Assembly (NCBI GenBank): GCA_038276395.1
Contig: JBBQAA010000076.1
Coordinates: 1-42,535, forward strand
DNA from: JBBQAA01 sp038276395
Lineage (GTDB): Bacteria; Actinomycetota; Thermoleophilia; Solirubrobacterales; Solirubrobacteraceae
Direction of reading: 5' to 3'
DNA: 42,535 nucleotides
Of the stretch, positions 16,240-23,794 are shown piece after piece. Both the position numbers and the translations under genes were made by a program. How positions within the stretch are numbered: the first letter of the stretch is position 1; every line of letters begins with the position of its first letter. The notes below the pieces were generated by a model, which saw only the letters and a program-made list of their open reading frames with translations, did not search any database and was not told the origin of the DNA.

Positions 16240-16773
16240 GTGGCCGTGCACGCCCCCCGTCTCCTGATCCCCGCCCTCCTGCTCGCGGCGGCGCTCGCCG
16301 CCGGCTGCGGCTCGAGCAGTACCTCCACGACCTCCTCGGCGCCGTCCAGCTCGCCGGCCCCGGCGGCCTCTACGTCCACCCCGGCCCCGTCCACCCCGGT
16401 GCGCGTGCGACCGAAGCCGAAGGTCGTCCCGCCCAAGGGCCCGGCGCCGAAGAAGCTCGTCATCAAGGACCTCGCCGTCGGGAAGGGCCGCGGCGCGGCG
16501 CCCGGCGACACCCTGCAGGTCAACTACGTCGGTGTCCTCTACAAGAACGGCAAGGAGTTCGACTCCTCCTTCTCCCACGGCATGCCGTTCTCCTTCGTGC
16601 TCCAGGCCAACCAGGTCATCAAGGGCTGGGACCAGGGACTCCTCGGCATGCGGCCGGGCGGCCGGCGCGAGCTCATCATTCCGGCCCGGCTCGCCTACGG
16701 CTCCCAGGGCCAGGGCGGGATCCCGCCGAACTCCCCCCTCGTGTTCGTCATCGACCTCCTGAAGGCCACATAG
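16240..16773 (+). CDS. FKBP-type peptidyl-prolyl isomerase lipoprotein
   Basis: A 177-residue exported lipoprotein. A hydrophobic signal ends in lipobox LAAGC; a Ser/Thr/Pro/Ala linker of about 50 residues then leads to one FKBP domain (LQVNYVGVLYKNGKEFDSSF, VIKGWDQGLLGMRPGGRREL, IPARLAYG, PLVFVIDLL). It should catalyse proline isomerisation of proteins outside the membrane. The start is GTG at 16240 or 16246. It begins 15 bases after tRNA-Leu, so the promoter may overlap the tRNA gene. The stop overlaps the probable start of the next gene (ATAG). Confidence 0.93.
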   Translation: MAVHAPRLLIPALLLAAALAAGCGSSSTSTTSSAPSSSPAPAASTSTPAPSTPVRVRPKPKVVPPKGPAPKKLVIKDLAVGKGRGAAPGDTLQVNYVGVLYKNGKEFDSSFSHGMPFSFVLQANQVIKGWDQGLLGMRPGGRRELIIPARLAYGSQGQGGIPPNSPLVFVIDLLKAT

Positions 16774-17843
16774 ACGCCGCCGCTCTCCGCGCGGCGTTCC
16801 CCGTCTTCGCGCGGGTCGCCTACCTGAACGCGGGCACGGACGGGCCCGTGCCCGCCGTCGCGGAGACGGCCGCCCGCGCCGAGCTCGCGCGCGAGCTCGA
16901 GGACGGCCGGGCGCGGGCCCACTTCGAGCGTCGCGCGGAGCTGCTCGCCGCGCTGCGCGCCCGCTACGCCGAGGTGCTCGGGGCGCCACCGGCCGAGGTC
17001 GCGGTGACGACCTCGACCTCGGACGGGATCGAGCGCGTGCTCTCGGGGCTCGGCCTCGGGCCGGGCGACGAGATCCTCACGAGCGACACCGAGCACCCCG
17101 GCCTGCTCGGCCCGCTGGCCGCGCTCAGCCGCGCCGGCGTCTCGGTCCGCGTGGCCCCGCTGGCGGACCTCGCCGACGCTGCGCGGCCGCAGACGACCGT
17201 CGTCGCCTGCTCCCACGTCAACTGGCTCTCGGGCGAGGTCGCCCCCGCAGCGCTCTCGGCGCTCGACGCCTTCGTCCTGCTCGACGGCGCCCAGGGGGTC
17301 GGCGCCGTGCCCACCGACGTCGGCGCGCTCGGCGTCGACGCCTACGCGGGCTCGGGCCAGAAGTGGCTGTGCGGACCGGACGGGACGGGGATGCTGTGGA
17401 TCTCCTCCGCCGCCCGCGAGCGGCTCTCCGTGCGCGCGCCCGGGTACCTGAACGTCGCGACTCCCGCCGACGGTCTCGAGGCCGAGCCGTGGCCCGACGC
17501 GCGCGCGTTCGACGCGGGCGCGGTGGCGCCGAGCGTTCACGCGGCGGCGCTGGCGGCGATCGAGCTCCTGGCCGGCGCGGGCTGGGCCGAGGTCCACGCC
17601 GCCGCCGCGGCGGGGGCCGAGACGCTCGCCTCCCGGCTGCGGGAGGCCGGGCGGACCGTCGCTCCGCGGGGCGCGACGACGCTCGTCGCGTGGGAGAGCG
17701 CCGCCGCCGAGGAGGACGCCGCGGCGCTTGCGCGCGCCGGTGTCCTCGTGCGCTTCCTGCCCGGCCGCGGGCTCGTGCGCGCCTCGGTCGGGGCGTGGAG
17801 CGCAGCGAAGGACCTGGACGGATTGATGACCGCGCTGCCCTGA
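16770..17843 (+). CDS. class V aminotransferase / cysteine desulfurase-like PLP enzyme
   Basis: About 357 residues of the class V aminotransferase fold. RVAYLNAGTDGPVP (15-28) is the typical N-terminal substrate-binding segment; TTSTSDGIERVL, LLDGAQGVG (D172 contacting the pyridine nitrogen) and SGQKWLCGPDGTG with the Schiff-base lysine K198 complete the active site. Substrate unknown; isopenicillin-N epimerase-like and kynureninase-like families share these features. The conserved N-terminus extends back to the previous stop without ATG, GTG or TTG. ATA at 16770 overlapping that stop as ATAG is the most economical start. The first downstream GTG would remove YLNAGTDGP. Confidence 0.88.
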   Translation: MDAAALRAAFPVFARVAYLNAGTDGPVPAVAETAARAELARELEDGRARAHFERRAELLAALRARYAEVLGAPPAEVAVTTSTSDGIERVLSGLGLGPGDEILTSDTEHPGLLGPLAALSRAGVSVRVAPLADLADAARPQTTVVACSHVNWLSGEVAPAALSALDAFVLLDGAQGVGAVPTDVGALGVDAYAGSGQKWLCGPDGTGMLWISSAARERLSVRAPGYLNVATPADGLEAEPWPDARAFDAGAVAPSVHAAALAAIELLAGAGWAEVHAAAAAGAETLASRLREAGRTVAPRGATTLVAWESAAAEEDAAALARAGVLVRFLPGRGLVRASVGAWSAAKDLDGLMTALP

Positions 17844-17913
17844 GATCGGCCTACCGGCGCAACTTTCCCGCCGCTACCGTGTCCACGCGAGCGAAGGCCC
17901 GACTCCTTCGCAC

Positions 17914-19497
17914 ATGGAAGTGGCATCCATCAGCACCAGGCCCGGCGCCCTGCCGGCCCGTTTCTCGGGACGCTCGCCCCTGCTCCGCCTCCAGTCCGAC
18001 GAGAAGCTCGTCGCGCTGACTCGCAAGGGCCAGGACGCCGCCTTCGAGGTGCTGGTCAGCCGCTACAGCACCCGGCTGCTCGCCTTCTGCCGGCACATGC
18101 TCTCCTCCAAGGAGGACGCCGAGGATGTCCTGCAGGAGGTCTTCGCGGCCGCCTACAACGCGCTGCACGCCGACGAGCGGCCGGTCATGGCGCGGCCCTG
18201 GCTCTACCGGATCGCGCGCAACCGCTCGCTGAACCACATGCGCCGCACGCAGGCGATCGGCGTCGACTCGATGGACGTCCACCTGGCCGAGCACGGCACC
18301 TCGACGGCGGACAAGGTGCACCGCAGGGAGGAGTTCCGCCTCCTGCTCGCCGACGTGGGGCAGCTCGCCGAGACCCAGCGAAGCGCGCTGCTCCTGCGCG
18401 AGATGGAGAACCTGTCCTACGAGCAGATCGCGGAGGTCATGGAGACGACGGTCTCCGCTGTCAAGTCCCTGCTCGTGCGCGCGCGGGTGTCGCTCGCCGA
18501 GGCGGCCGAGGGGCGCAACCTCTCCTGCGAGCAGGTCCGCTTCGAGCTCGGGGAGGCGGCCGAGGGCCTCGCCAAGGTCGCGCCGCCCGTGCGCCGCCAC
18601 CTGCACGACTGCGAGCGCTGCACGGCGTTCCGCGCCCACCTGAAGGACACGAACAAGGCGCTCGCCGCGGTGTTCCCGATCGGCGGCGTGCTCATCGTCA
18701 AGAAGCTCATCCTCGCCCATCTCGGCAAGGCGACGGCGGCCGGCGGCGGCGCCGCGACGGCCGGCGGCGCCGCGACGGGCGGCGGAGCCCTCTCGGGTCT
18801 CGTCTCGGCCGCGGTCGGGGCGAGTGCGACGAAGGCGGCCGCCGGCCTGGCCGTCACCGCGCTCGTGACCGCGGGCGCCGCGGTCGAGGTCCAGCGCGAG
18901 CACCATCCCGCCCCGCGGCCGACGACCACGGTGAGGGCGACCGTCGCCGCTCCGCTCGCGGTCGCGCCCGCCCTCGGGTCGAGCCTCGGCCATGCCGCCT
19001 CCCACGCCGGCGCCGAGCGCGGCGCCCGGGCCGCCGCCGTGGCGAAGGCAAAAGCCCGGGCCGGCGCCCGGAAGGCCGCCGTCAAGGCCAAGGACCGTCC
19101 GCTCACCCGGCCCGCGGTCGTAAAGACGCCGGCCCCGGCCCCGGCCCCGGCGACGCAAGCCCCGGCCCCGGCCCCGGCCGCCCCGGCGCCGGCTCCCACC
19201 CCGGCCGTCGTCAAGGCGCCCGTCGCGGCGCCGGCGCCCGTCACGCAGACGGTCACGGACACGACGACGCTGCCGACGACCGCTCCGCCCTCGCCCTCGC
19301 CCACGCCGGCGCCCGCGCCGTCCGATCCGGCCTCGCCGCCGCCGAGCGACCCGCCGGCGGCCTCCTCCCCGCCGGCCTCCTCGCCGCCGGCGTCCTCGCC
19401 GCCCGATCCGGGCACGCCGCCGCCCGCGAGCTCGCCGCCCCCGGCCACAACGCCGCCCGTCTCGCCGTCCCCGGTCTCGCCGCCGCCCGCCCCGTGA
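17914..19497 (+). CDS. ECF sigma factor fused to zinc-binding anti-sigma-like domain, membrane segment and Pro-rich tail
   Basis: A 527-residue protein, far longer than a usual ECF sigma factor (about 200). Region 2 covers about 45-112 (EDVLQEVFAAAYNAL, PWLYRIARNRSLNHMR) and region 4 about 143-195 (SYEQIAEVMETTVSAVKSLL). Then comes a zinc-binding anti-sigma motif H229-x3-C233-x2-C236 with upstream C205, a hydrophobic Gly/Ala-rich region with a likely membrane helix at about 308-324, and about 200 residues rich in Pro, Ala, Ser and Thr. This suggests a membrane-tethered sigma factor with a tail outside the cell. ATG at 17914. Its stop overlaps csaA as GTGA. Confidence 0.9.
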   Translation: MEVASISTRPGALPARFSGRSPLLRLQSDEKLVALTRKGQDAAFEVLVSRYSTRLLAFCRHMLSSKEDAEDVLQEVFAAAYNALHADERPVMARPWLYRIARNRSLNHMRRTQAIGVDSMDVHLAEHGTSTADKVHRREEFRLLLADVGQLAETQRSALLLREMENLSYEQIAEVMETTVSAVKSLLVRARVSLAEAAEGRNLSCEQVRFELGEAAEGLAKVAPPVRRHLHDCERCTAFRAHLKDTNKALAAVFPIGGVLIVKKLILAHLGKATAAGGGAATAGGAATGGGALSGLVSAAVGASATKAAAGLAVTALVTAGAAVEVQREHHPAPRPTTTVRATVAAPLAVAPALGSSLGHAASHAGAERGARAAAVAKAKARAGARKAAVKAKDRPLTRPAVVKTPAPAPAPATQAPAPAPAAPAPAPTPAVVKAPVAAPAPVTQTVTDTTTLPTTAPPSPSPTPAPAPSDPASPPPSDPPAASSPPASSPPASSPPDPGTPPPASSPPPATTPPVSPSPVSPPPAP

Positions 19498-19823
19498 TCG
19501 ACCTCGATCACTTCGGCGCGGTCGACATGCGCGTCGGCCGGGTCGAGGCGGTCGACCCCTTCCCCGAGGCGCGCAAGCCGGCCTGGAAGCTCCGCATCGA
19601 CTTCGGCCCGGAGCTCGGCGTCAAGCGCTCCTCGGCCCAGATCACCCATTACCCGGCCGCGGAGCTGGTCGGCCGCCTCGTCGTCGCCGTGGTCAACTTC
19701 CCGCCGCGCCAGATCGGCCCCTTCCGCTCCGAGGTGCTCGTGCTCGGCGCGCTCGACCCGGAGCAGGGCGTCGTGCTGCTGGCGCCGGACGCGGACGTCG
19801 CGCTCGGCGCCCGCATCGCCTGA
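19494..19823 (+). CDS. csaA: CsaA-like tRNA-binding domain protein
   Basis: A 109-residue stand-alone tRNA-binding (OB-fold) domain of the CsaA family: DMRVGRVEAVDPFPEARKPA, KRSSAQITHY, GRLVVAVVNFPPRQIGPFRSEVLVLGA and the C-terminal GVVLLAPD. CsaA has been proposed as an export-related chaperone and binds tRNA. Length and motifs are complete. The GTG start overlaps the stop of the sigma-factor gene by four bases (19494-19497), so the two are probably translated together. That pairing has no obvious functional explanation. Confidence 0.92.
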   Translation: MIDLDHFGAVDMRVGRVEAVDPFPEARKPAWKLRIDFGPELGVKRSSAQITHYPAAELVGRLVVAVVNFPPRQIGPFRSEVLVLGALDPEQGVVLLAPDADVALGARIA

Positions 19824-20348
19824 TCAGGGGCCGGGCTGAGCGCCGGTGACGACGCGCCCGGCCGGGCGGCCGTCGACGAGGACGGGGTAGGTCCCCTTCC
19901 GCAGACCGCGCACGATCGTTCCCGCCGCGGCGCCCGCGCCGACGCTCAGGCGATGGCCGGCGAACCGGATGACGTGCGGCCGCCGGTCGCCGTTCCGCAC
20001 CCCGAGCTCGAGGCGCAGGAACGCGGGCACGGCGACCGAGGGGGGCTGCAGGCGCCCGCCCGTGAGCACGAAGGCGACCGGCACGCGGATGCCGCCCTCG
20101 TCCCCGGCGCCGCCGGGGACGGACTCCGGCGGGGCGGTCCTACCCGTCCGCGGCGGCCGCGTAGCGGTCGTGGCCGGAGTGCTCGCGGTGGCGCCCGGCG
20201 TCGAGGCGGGCGGGACGGTGGTCGTCTCCACGGTCTGGGGCATCTGCGCGGGCAGCGTCCGCGTGGGCGGGGCGGAGGCGGAGCCGCTCCCCCCGCCGCA
20301 ACCCGCGAGCCCAGCGCCGAGCGCGAGGGCGAGCACCCGCACGCTCAT
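19824..20348 (-). CDS. putative lipoprotein with C-terminal beta domain
   Basis: A 174-residue exported protein starting MSVRVLALALGAGLAGCGGG with lipobox LAGC. A Thr/Pro/Ala-rich linker (about 28-85) leads to a domain of about 85 residues (VPVAFVLTGGRL, FLRLELGVRNGDRRPHVIRF, GTIVRGLRKGTYPVLVDG) whose spacing resembles a cupredoxin-like beta sandwich, though metal ligands are not evident. AAGGAG lies six bases before the ATG at 20348, a good ribosome-binding site. Convergent with csaA, with the two stop codons adjacent. Function unknown. Confidence 0.8.
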   Translation of the reverse strand: MSVRVLALALGAGLAGCGGGSGSASAPPTRTLPAQMPQTVETTTVPPASTPGATASTPATTATRPPRTGRTAPPESVPGGAGDEGGIRVPVAFVLTGGRLQPPSVAVPAFLRLELGVRNGDRRPHVIRFAGHRLSVGAGAAAGTIVRGLRKGTYPVLVDGRPAGRVVTGAQPGP

Positions 20349-20387
20349 GGTGCTCTCCTTCCCGGTCGACAGAGGTCGCAGAGTGCC

Positions 20388-20625
20388 ATGTCCTCCCGGC
20401 TTCTCGAATACGACGCCGTCCACCGCCGCCTCTGGATCCTCGGGCAGCGCGGCCACCACGGGGGCACCGGCGCGCTCGTCGCGACCGCGGCGCTGAGCGG
20501 GGCTCGCCGCCCACACGCTGCCGGCGGGCTCGGTCGCGCTCGCCGTAACCGGCTCGGCCCTCATGGCCCACGACCGGCGCGACCGGACGCTGTGGTTCGC
20601 GCCCGGCCACCAGCACCAGCCCTGA
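20388..20625 (+). pseudogene. small membrane protein, apparently frameshifted
   Basis: From ATG 20388 the frame reads MSSRLLEYDAVHRRLWILGQ, then a hydrophobic start GTGALVATAALSG, and then becomes Arg/Pro-rich. In the +1 frame the sequence continues as LAAHTLPAGSVALAVTGSAL and MAHDRRDRTLWFAPGHQHQP, ending at TGA 20623-20625. Removing one G from GGGG (20499-20502) joins them into a protein of about 78 residues with two membrane helices. I do not recognise the family. Either a real frameshift or a homopolymer error. It is divergent from the lipoprotein gene, with only about 40 bases between starts. Confidence 0.55.
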
Positions 20626-20643
20626 TCTGAGCCGCGCCCCGCC

Positions 20644-20919
20644 TCACTGGCCGACCGAGAAGAGCGCCTCGAGATCGTGGCGCGAGTAGACCTCGAAGGC
20701 GACCATGGTCTGGGTCCGGGCCACGCCCTCCACGCGGGACAGCCGCCCGGTCACGAGCTCGGCCAGCTCGCCGTGGGCGTGGACGCGCACCATCGCCACG
20801 AAGTCCCATTCGCCGGTCACGGAGTAGACCTCGGCCACGCCGTCGAGGTCGGCCAGCGCGGGGCCGAGGGTGGCGAGCGCCGAGCGCTCGGCGGCGACGA
20901 GGACGACCGCGTGGGTCAC
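20644..20919 (-). CDS. stand-alone Lrp/AsnC effector (RAM) domain protein
   Basis: A 91-residue protein consisting only of the Lrp/AsnC C-terminal effector-binding fold: THAVVLVAAERSAL, EVYSVTGEWDFVAMVRV, ELAELVTGRLSRVEGVARTQTMVAFEVY. No helix-turn-helix precedes it. Stand-alone RAM domains bind amino acids or modulate partner regulators. The GTG start at 20919 overlaps the stop of the upstream UPF0173 hydrolase gene as GTGA, so the two are coupled. Third gene of a three-gene minus-strand operon (20644-21919). Confidence 0.88.
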   Translation of the reverse strand: MTHAVVLVAAERSALATLGPALADLDGVAEVYSVTGEWDFVAMVRVHAHGELAELVTGRLSRVEGVARTQTMVAFEVYSRHDLEALFSVGQ

Positions 20920-21599
20920 GCGGCGACCGTGTGAGTATCGCCCGGGTCGAGCACGGCGCACTCCGAGGACGTAGAGCTCTCGACGTCGGCCTTGAACGCC
21001 TGGGCGTCGGTCTCGATCGGCGGGAACGTGTCGTAGTGGCAGGGGATGACGGTCGTCGCGCCCACGAGGTTGGCGGCCTCCACGGCGTCCCAGCGGTCCA
21101 TCGTGTAGTGCCCGCCGATGCACATGAGCGCGACGTCGACCGGGTTCCCGCGCCGCGCCACGAGCTCGAGGTCGGAGAACAGGCAGGTGTCGCCCAGGTG
21201 GTAGACGAGCGTGTCCTTGAAGTTGACGAGCAGACCGGCGGGGGTGTTGACCGTCCCCTTGGGCGTCGTCGAGGTATGCCAGGCGGGCACGAGCTTGACC
21301 CAGCCCCAATCGAACTTCACCGTGCCGCCGAGGTTCGGGTCGTTGACGTCGACGCCCTCCTCGCCGATCTCGTTCGCGAGCTCGACGATCGCGGTGACGG
21401 GCGCGCCGGTGCGCTTGGCGATCTCGACGACGTCGCCGTAGTGGTCCTGGTGGCCGTGGGTGAGCAGCAGCGAGGTCGCCTCGACCTCACCCGCCTCGGC
21501 GGCCGCCTTGGGGTTGCCGGTGAGGAACGGGTCGATCAGCACCGTGTCGGTGCCGTCTGAGAGCTGGAAGCACGACTGGCCGAGGAAGCGGATGTCCAT
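20916..21599 (-). CDS. UPF0173 metal-dependent hydrolase (metallo-beta-lactamase fold)
   Basis: A 227-residue metallo-beta-lactamase-fold hydrolase of the UlaG-like UPF0173 family. MDIRFLGQSCFQLSDG, LIDPFLTGNP, the metal-binding LTHGHQDHYGD, HLGDTCLFSDL and PCHYDTFPPI provide all expected metal ligands. Full length, no signal peptide. The physiological substrate of UPF0173 proteins is not established. ATG at 21599 overlaps the upstream stop by one base (TGATG). Confidence 0.92.
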   Translation of the reverse strand: MDIRFLGQSCFQLSDGTDTVLIDPFLTGNPKAAAEAGEVEATSLLLTHGHQDHYGDVVEIAKRTGAPVTAIVELANEIGEEGVDVNDPNLGGTVKFDWGWVKLVPAWHTSTTPKGTVNTPAGLLVNFKDTLVYHLGDTCLFSDLELVARRGNPVDVALMCIGGHYTMDRWDAVEAANLVGATTVIPCHYDTFPPIETDAQAFKADVESSTSSECAVLDPGDTHTVAA

Positions 21600-21919
21600 C
21601 AGGTCTCCTTTGGGGTTGATCGCTCGAGTTCACGGGCCAGCTCGAAGCCGACCGCCACGCCCACGAGCATGCCCAGCCGGGCCTCCTCGGCCACGAGAAC
21701 GCGCAGCTCCGAGGGGTCCCCGCTCGTGGAGAGGCGCTCGAGCTCGGAGGCATGGGCGTTGCCGAAGTAGCCGCCCTCCTCGAGCGCGGCGGCGAGGATG
21801 CGCTGGAGCTGGGGCGCGAGGTGGGCGACGACGTCCTGGGCGTGGGCGAGCCGCTCGGGGTCGGAGATCGCCTGCACGGCGGCGTCGACCTCGGCGGCGG
21901 TGTAGTCGCGGCCCGGCAC
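21599..21919 (-). CDS. hypothetical helical protein
   Basis: A 106-residue mostly helical protein (YTAAEVDAAVQAISDPERLA, VAHLAPQLQRILAAAL, EEARLGMLVGVAVGFELARELE). I do not recognise a family. The glycine-containing helix near 80-100 is mildly hydrophobic but not a clear membrane span. GTG start at 21919. It is divergent from selD with only 21 bases between starts, so their promoters must overlap the coding regions. First gene of the operon with the UPF0173 hydrolase and AsnC-domain protein. Confidence 0.72.
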   Translation of the reverse strand: MPGRDYTAAEVDAAVQAISDPERLAHAQDVVAHLAPQLQRILAAALEEGGYFGNAHASELERLSTSGDPSELRVLVAEEARLGMLVGVAVGFELARELERSTPKET

Positions 21920-21940
21920 CTGCGGGCATCATAGGCGAGC

Positions 21941-22933
21941 ATGGCCGTGCCCCTGACCTCGCTCTCCCACGGCGCGGGCTGCGGCTGCAAGCTGCCGCCG
22001 GCGGCGCTGCACGGGCTCATCGCCGCCCTCCCCCGGTCCGCGGATCCGGCTGTGCTCGTGGGCTCGGCAGGCGCGGATGACGCGGGCGTCTATCTGCTGC
22101 GGGAGGACCTCGCGCTCGTCCAGACCGTCGACTTCTTCACGCCGATCGTCGACGACGCCTACGCCTTCGGGCGGATCGCCGCCGCCAACGCCCTGTCCGA
22201 CGTGTGGGCGATGGGCGGCGAGCCCGTGACGGCGCTGAACCTCGTGGCCTTTCCGCTCGAGCACCTCGGGATCGAGGTGCTCGGGGAGATCCTCCGCGGC
22301 GGCGGGGACGCGGCGGCGGCGGCCGGCGTCGCGGTGCTCGGCGGCCACTCGATCGACGACCCGGAGCCGAAGTACGGGATGGCGGTAACGGGGACGGTCG
22401 ACCCGGCGGCGATGCTCGTCAACGCGGGCGGGCGGGCCGGGGACGCGCTCGTCCTGACCAAGCCGCTCGGCGCGGGCGCCGTGGTCTCGGCGGCGAAGCG
22501 CGGGGCGGCGTCGGCGGAGGACCTGGCGTCGGCGGTGGCCGTCATGTCGGCCTTCAACCGGGAGGCCGCGCGCGCCGCGGTGCGCGCCGGGGCGCTGTGC
22601 GCGACCGACGTGACTGGCTTCGGCCTGCTCGGCCACCTGTACGAGCTGGCGCTCGCCAGCGGGGTGGCCGCGGAGATCCTCGCGGATGCGATCCCGGCGC
22701 TGCCGGGCGCGCGGGCCGCGTTGTCCGGGGGGGCGGGCGTCTCGGGCGGCGGGCGGCGGAACGCCGAGTACGCGGCGGGGTTCGTCTCCGGAGTCCTTGA
22801 CCCCCTCCTGACCGACCCGATGACCTCAGGCGGGCTGCTCGTGGCGCTCCCGGAGGAGCGGGCGGCCGAGGTGCCGGGGGTGGTGGTCGGGCGGCTCGTC
22901 GCGGGCGAGCCGGGACGGATCGTGGTCCGCTGA
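21941..22933 (+). CDS. selD: selenide, water dikinase (selenophosphate synthetase)
   Basis: A 330-residue enzyme making selenophosphate from selenide and ATP, the selenium donor for selenocysteine and selenouridine. The N-terminal active site SHGAGCGCKLPP has C14 and K17 at the positions of the catalytic Cys/Sec and Lys of the E. coli enzyme; this copy uses Cys, so it does not itself need selenocysteine. ATP-binding features follow: DDAGVYLL, VDFFTP, AANALSDVWAMGG, DVTGFGLLGH, and DPLLTDPMTSGGLL. No selA, selB, selC or ybbB homologue is in the window. Confidence 0.94.
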   Translation: MAVPLTSLSHGAGCGCKLPPAALHGLIAALPRSADPAVLVGSAGADDAGVYLLREDLALVQTVDFFTPIVDDAYAFGRIAAANALSDVWAMGGEPVTALNLVAFPLEHLGIEVLGEILRGGGDAAAAAGVAVLGGHSIDDPEPKYGMAVTGTVDPAAMLVNAGGRAGDALVLTKPLGAGAVVSAAKRGAASAEDLASAVAVMSAFNREAARAAVRAGALCATDVTGFGLLGHLYELALASGVAAEILADAIPALPGARAALSGGAGVSGGGRRNAEYAAGFVSGVLDPLLTDPMTSGGLLVALPEERAAEVPGVVVGRLVAGEPGRIVVR

Positions 22934-22954
22934 GATGGCGCGACGAGGGCGGTG

Positions 22955-23734
22955 TCAGGCGCGGCGCGCGAGCGGCAGGCCGACCACCAGCCCGGCCACG
23001 AGCCCCGCCCCCGCACACAGCCAGCTCGCCTCCGGGACGAAGGCGGGCATGAGCGCCAGGACGAGCGCGATGATCCCCGTGCCGAGCAGGTCCCCCTCGA
23101 TCTCGGCCCCGCGTCGCATGTCGCGGATGTCGGGGATCGCCCAGGCGACGAGCAGCGCGAGCGCGGCGCCGTTCGCGCCGAGCGCTCCCTGCGAGGAGGC
23201 GGCGGCGGTGAGGAGCATTCCACCCGCGCCGCCGAGCAGGAGGAGCACGGCGACGACCACGGTCCCGTGGCGGCGCTCGAGGAGCCAGCCGAAGATGGCG
23301 ATCGCGCCGAGCACGGCGAACGCATAGCCCGTGTTCTCGTAGGCGAGCGGGGCGGTGAAGATCCGCCACCAGTCCGACCCGAGCGGGCCCATCACGTCGA
23401 CGTCGGTCAGGGAGAAGAGCGTCGTGCGCCACAGCAGCATGGCGAGCAGCGAGACCCCGAGGACCGCGACCGTGAGCACCGGCCGGGAGTCCCCGCGGAT
23501 GCCCGGGATCTCCCCGGTGCGCAGGCGCCCGAGGCTCGTCGGGGCCTTCGCCCGGCGGCGATCGCGGCGGCGCAGCGGGCCGCGGCGCGGCTCCTGGACG
23601 CGGCCCTCGCGGTCGATCTTCGGCGCGCGCTTGCGCAGCCGCGTGCCGCAGTAGGGACATTCCGTGATGTAGGGCGACACCTCGGAGCGACACTGCTTGC
23701 AGACGACGAAGAGGTCGGGGCCGCCGGAGGGCAT
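22955..23734 (-). CDS. rhomboid-like membrane protein with N-terminal zinc ribbon, catalytic residues missing
   Basis: A 259-residue protein. A CxxC...CxxC zinc ribbon (C12, C15, C26, C29) and a basic linker precede six or so membrane helices arranged as in rhomboid proteases (WWRIFTAPLAYENTG is the L1-like loop). The catalytic GxSG motif reads GALG (183-186) with Leu185 in place of the serine. The last helix CAGAGLVAGLVVG has Ala241 where the catalytic histidine should be. It is therefore probably a pseudoprotease. No ribosome-binding site stands out. Convergent with selD. Confidence 0.8.
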   Translation of the reverse strand: MPSGGPDLFVVCKQCRSEVSPYITECPYCGTRLRKRAPKIDREGRVQEPRRGPLRRRDRRRAKAPTSLGRLRTGEIPGIRGDSRPVLTVAVLGVSLLAMLLWRTTLFSLTDVDVMGPLGSDWWRIFTAPLAYENTGYAFAVLGAIAIFGWLLERRHGTVVVAVLLLLGGAGGMLLTAAASSQGALGANGAALALLVAWAIPDIRDMRRGAEIEGDLLGTGIIALVLALMPAFVPEASWLCAGAGLVAGLVVGLPLARRA

Positions 23735-23794
23735 GGCTCCCTCGATGATAGGGCCGACCCGAGCGCCGGGTCGCCGGGTGGGCGCGAGGGACCC

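Noticed and set aside
17855..17890. Autoregulatory ECF-type promoter before the sigma gene (GCAACTTT ... CGTGTC)
   Set aside because: The spacing between the elements is about 12 bases, shorter than the 16-17 normally needed.
19130..19490. Tandem repeat or CRISPR-like array
   Set aside because: The repetitive Ala-Pro and Ser-Pro codons are the low-complexity tail of the sigma-factor protein; there are no equal-length repeats with unique spacers.
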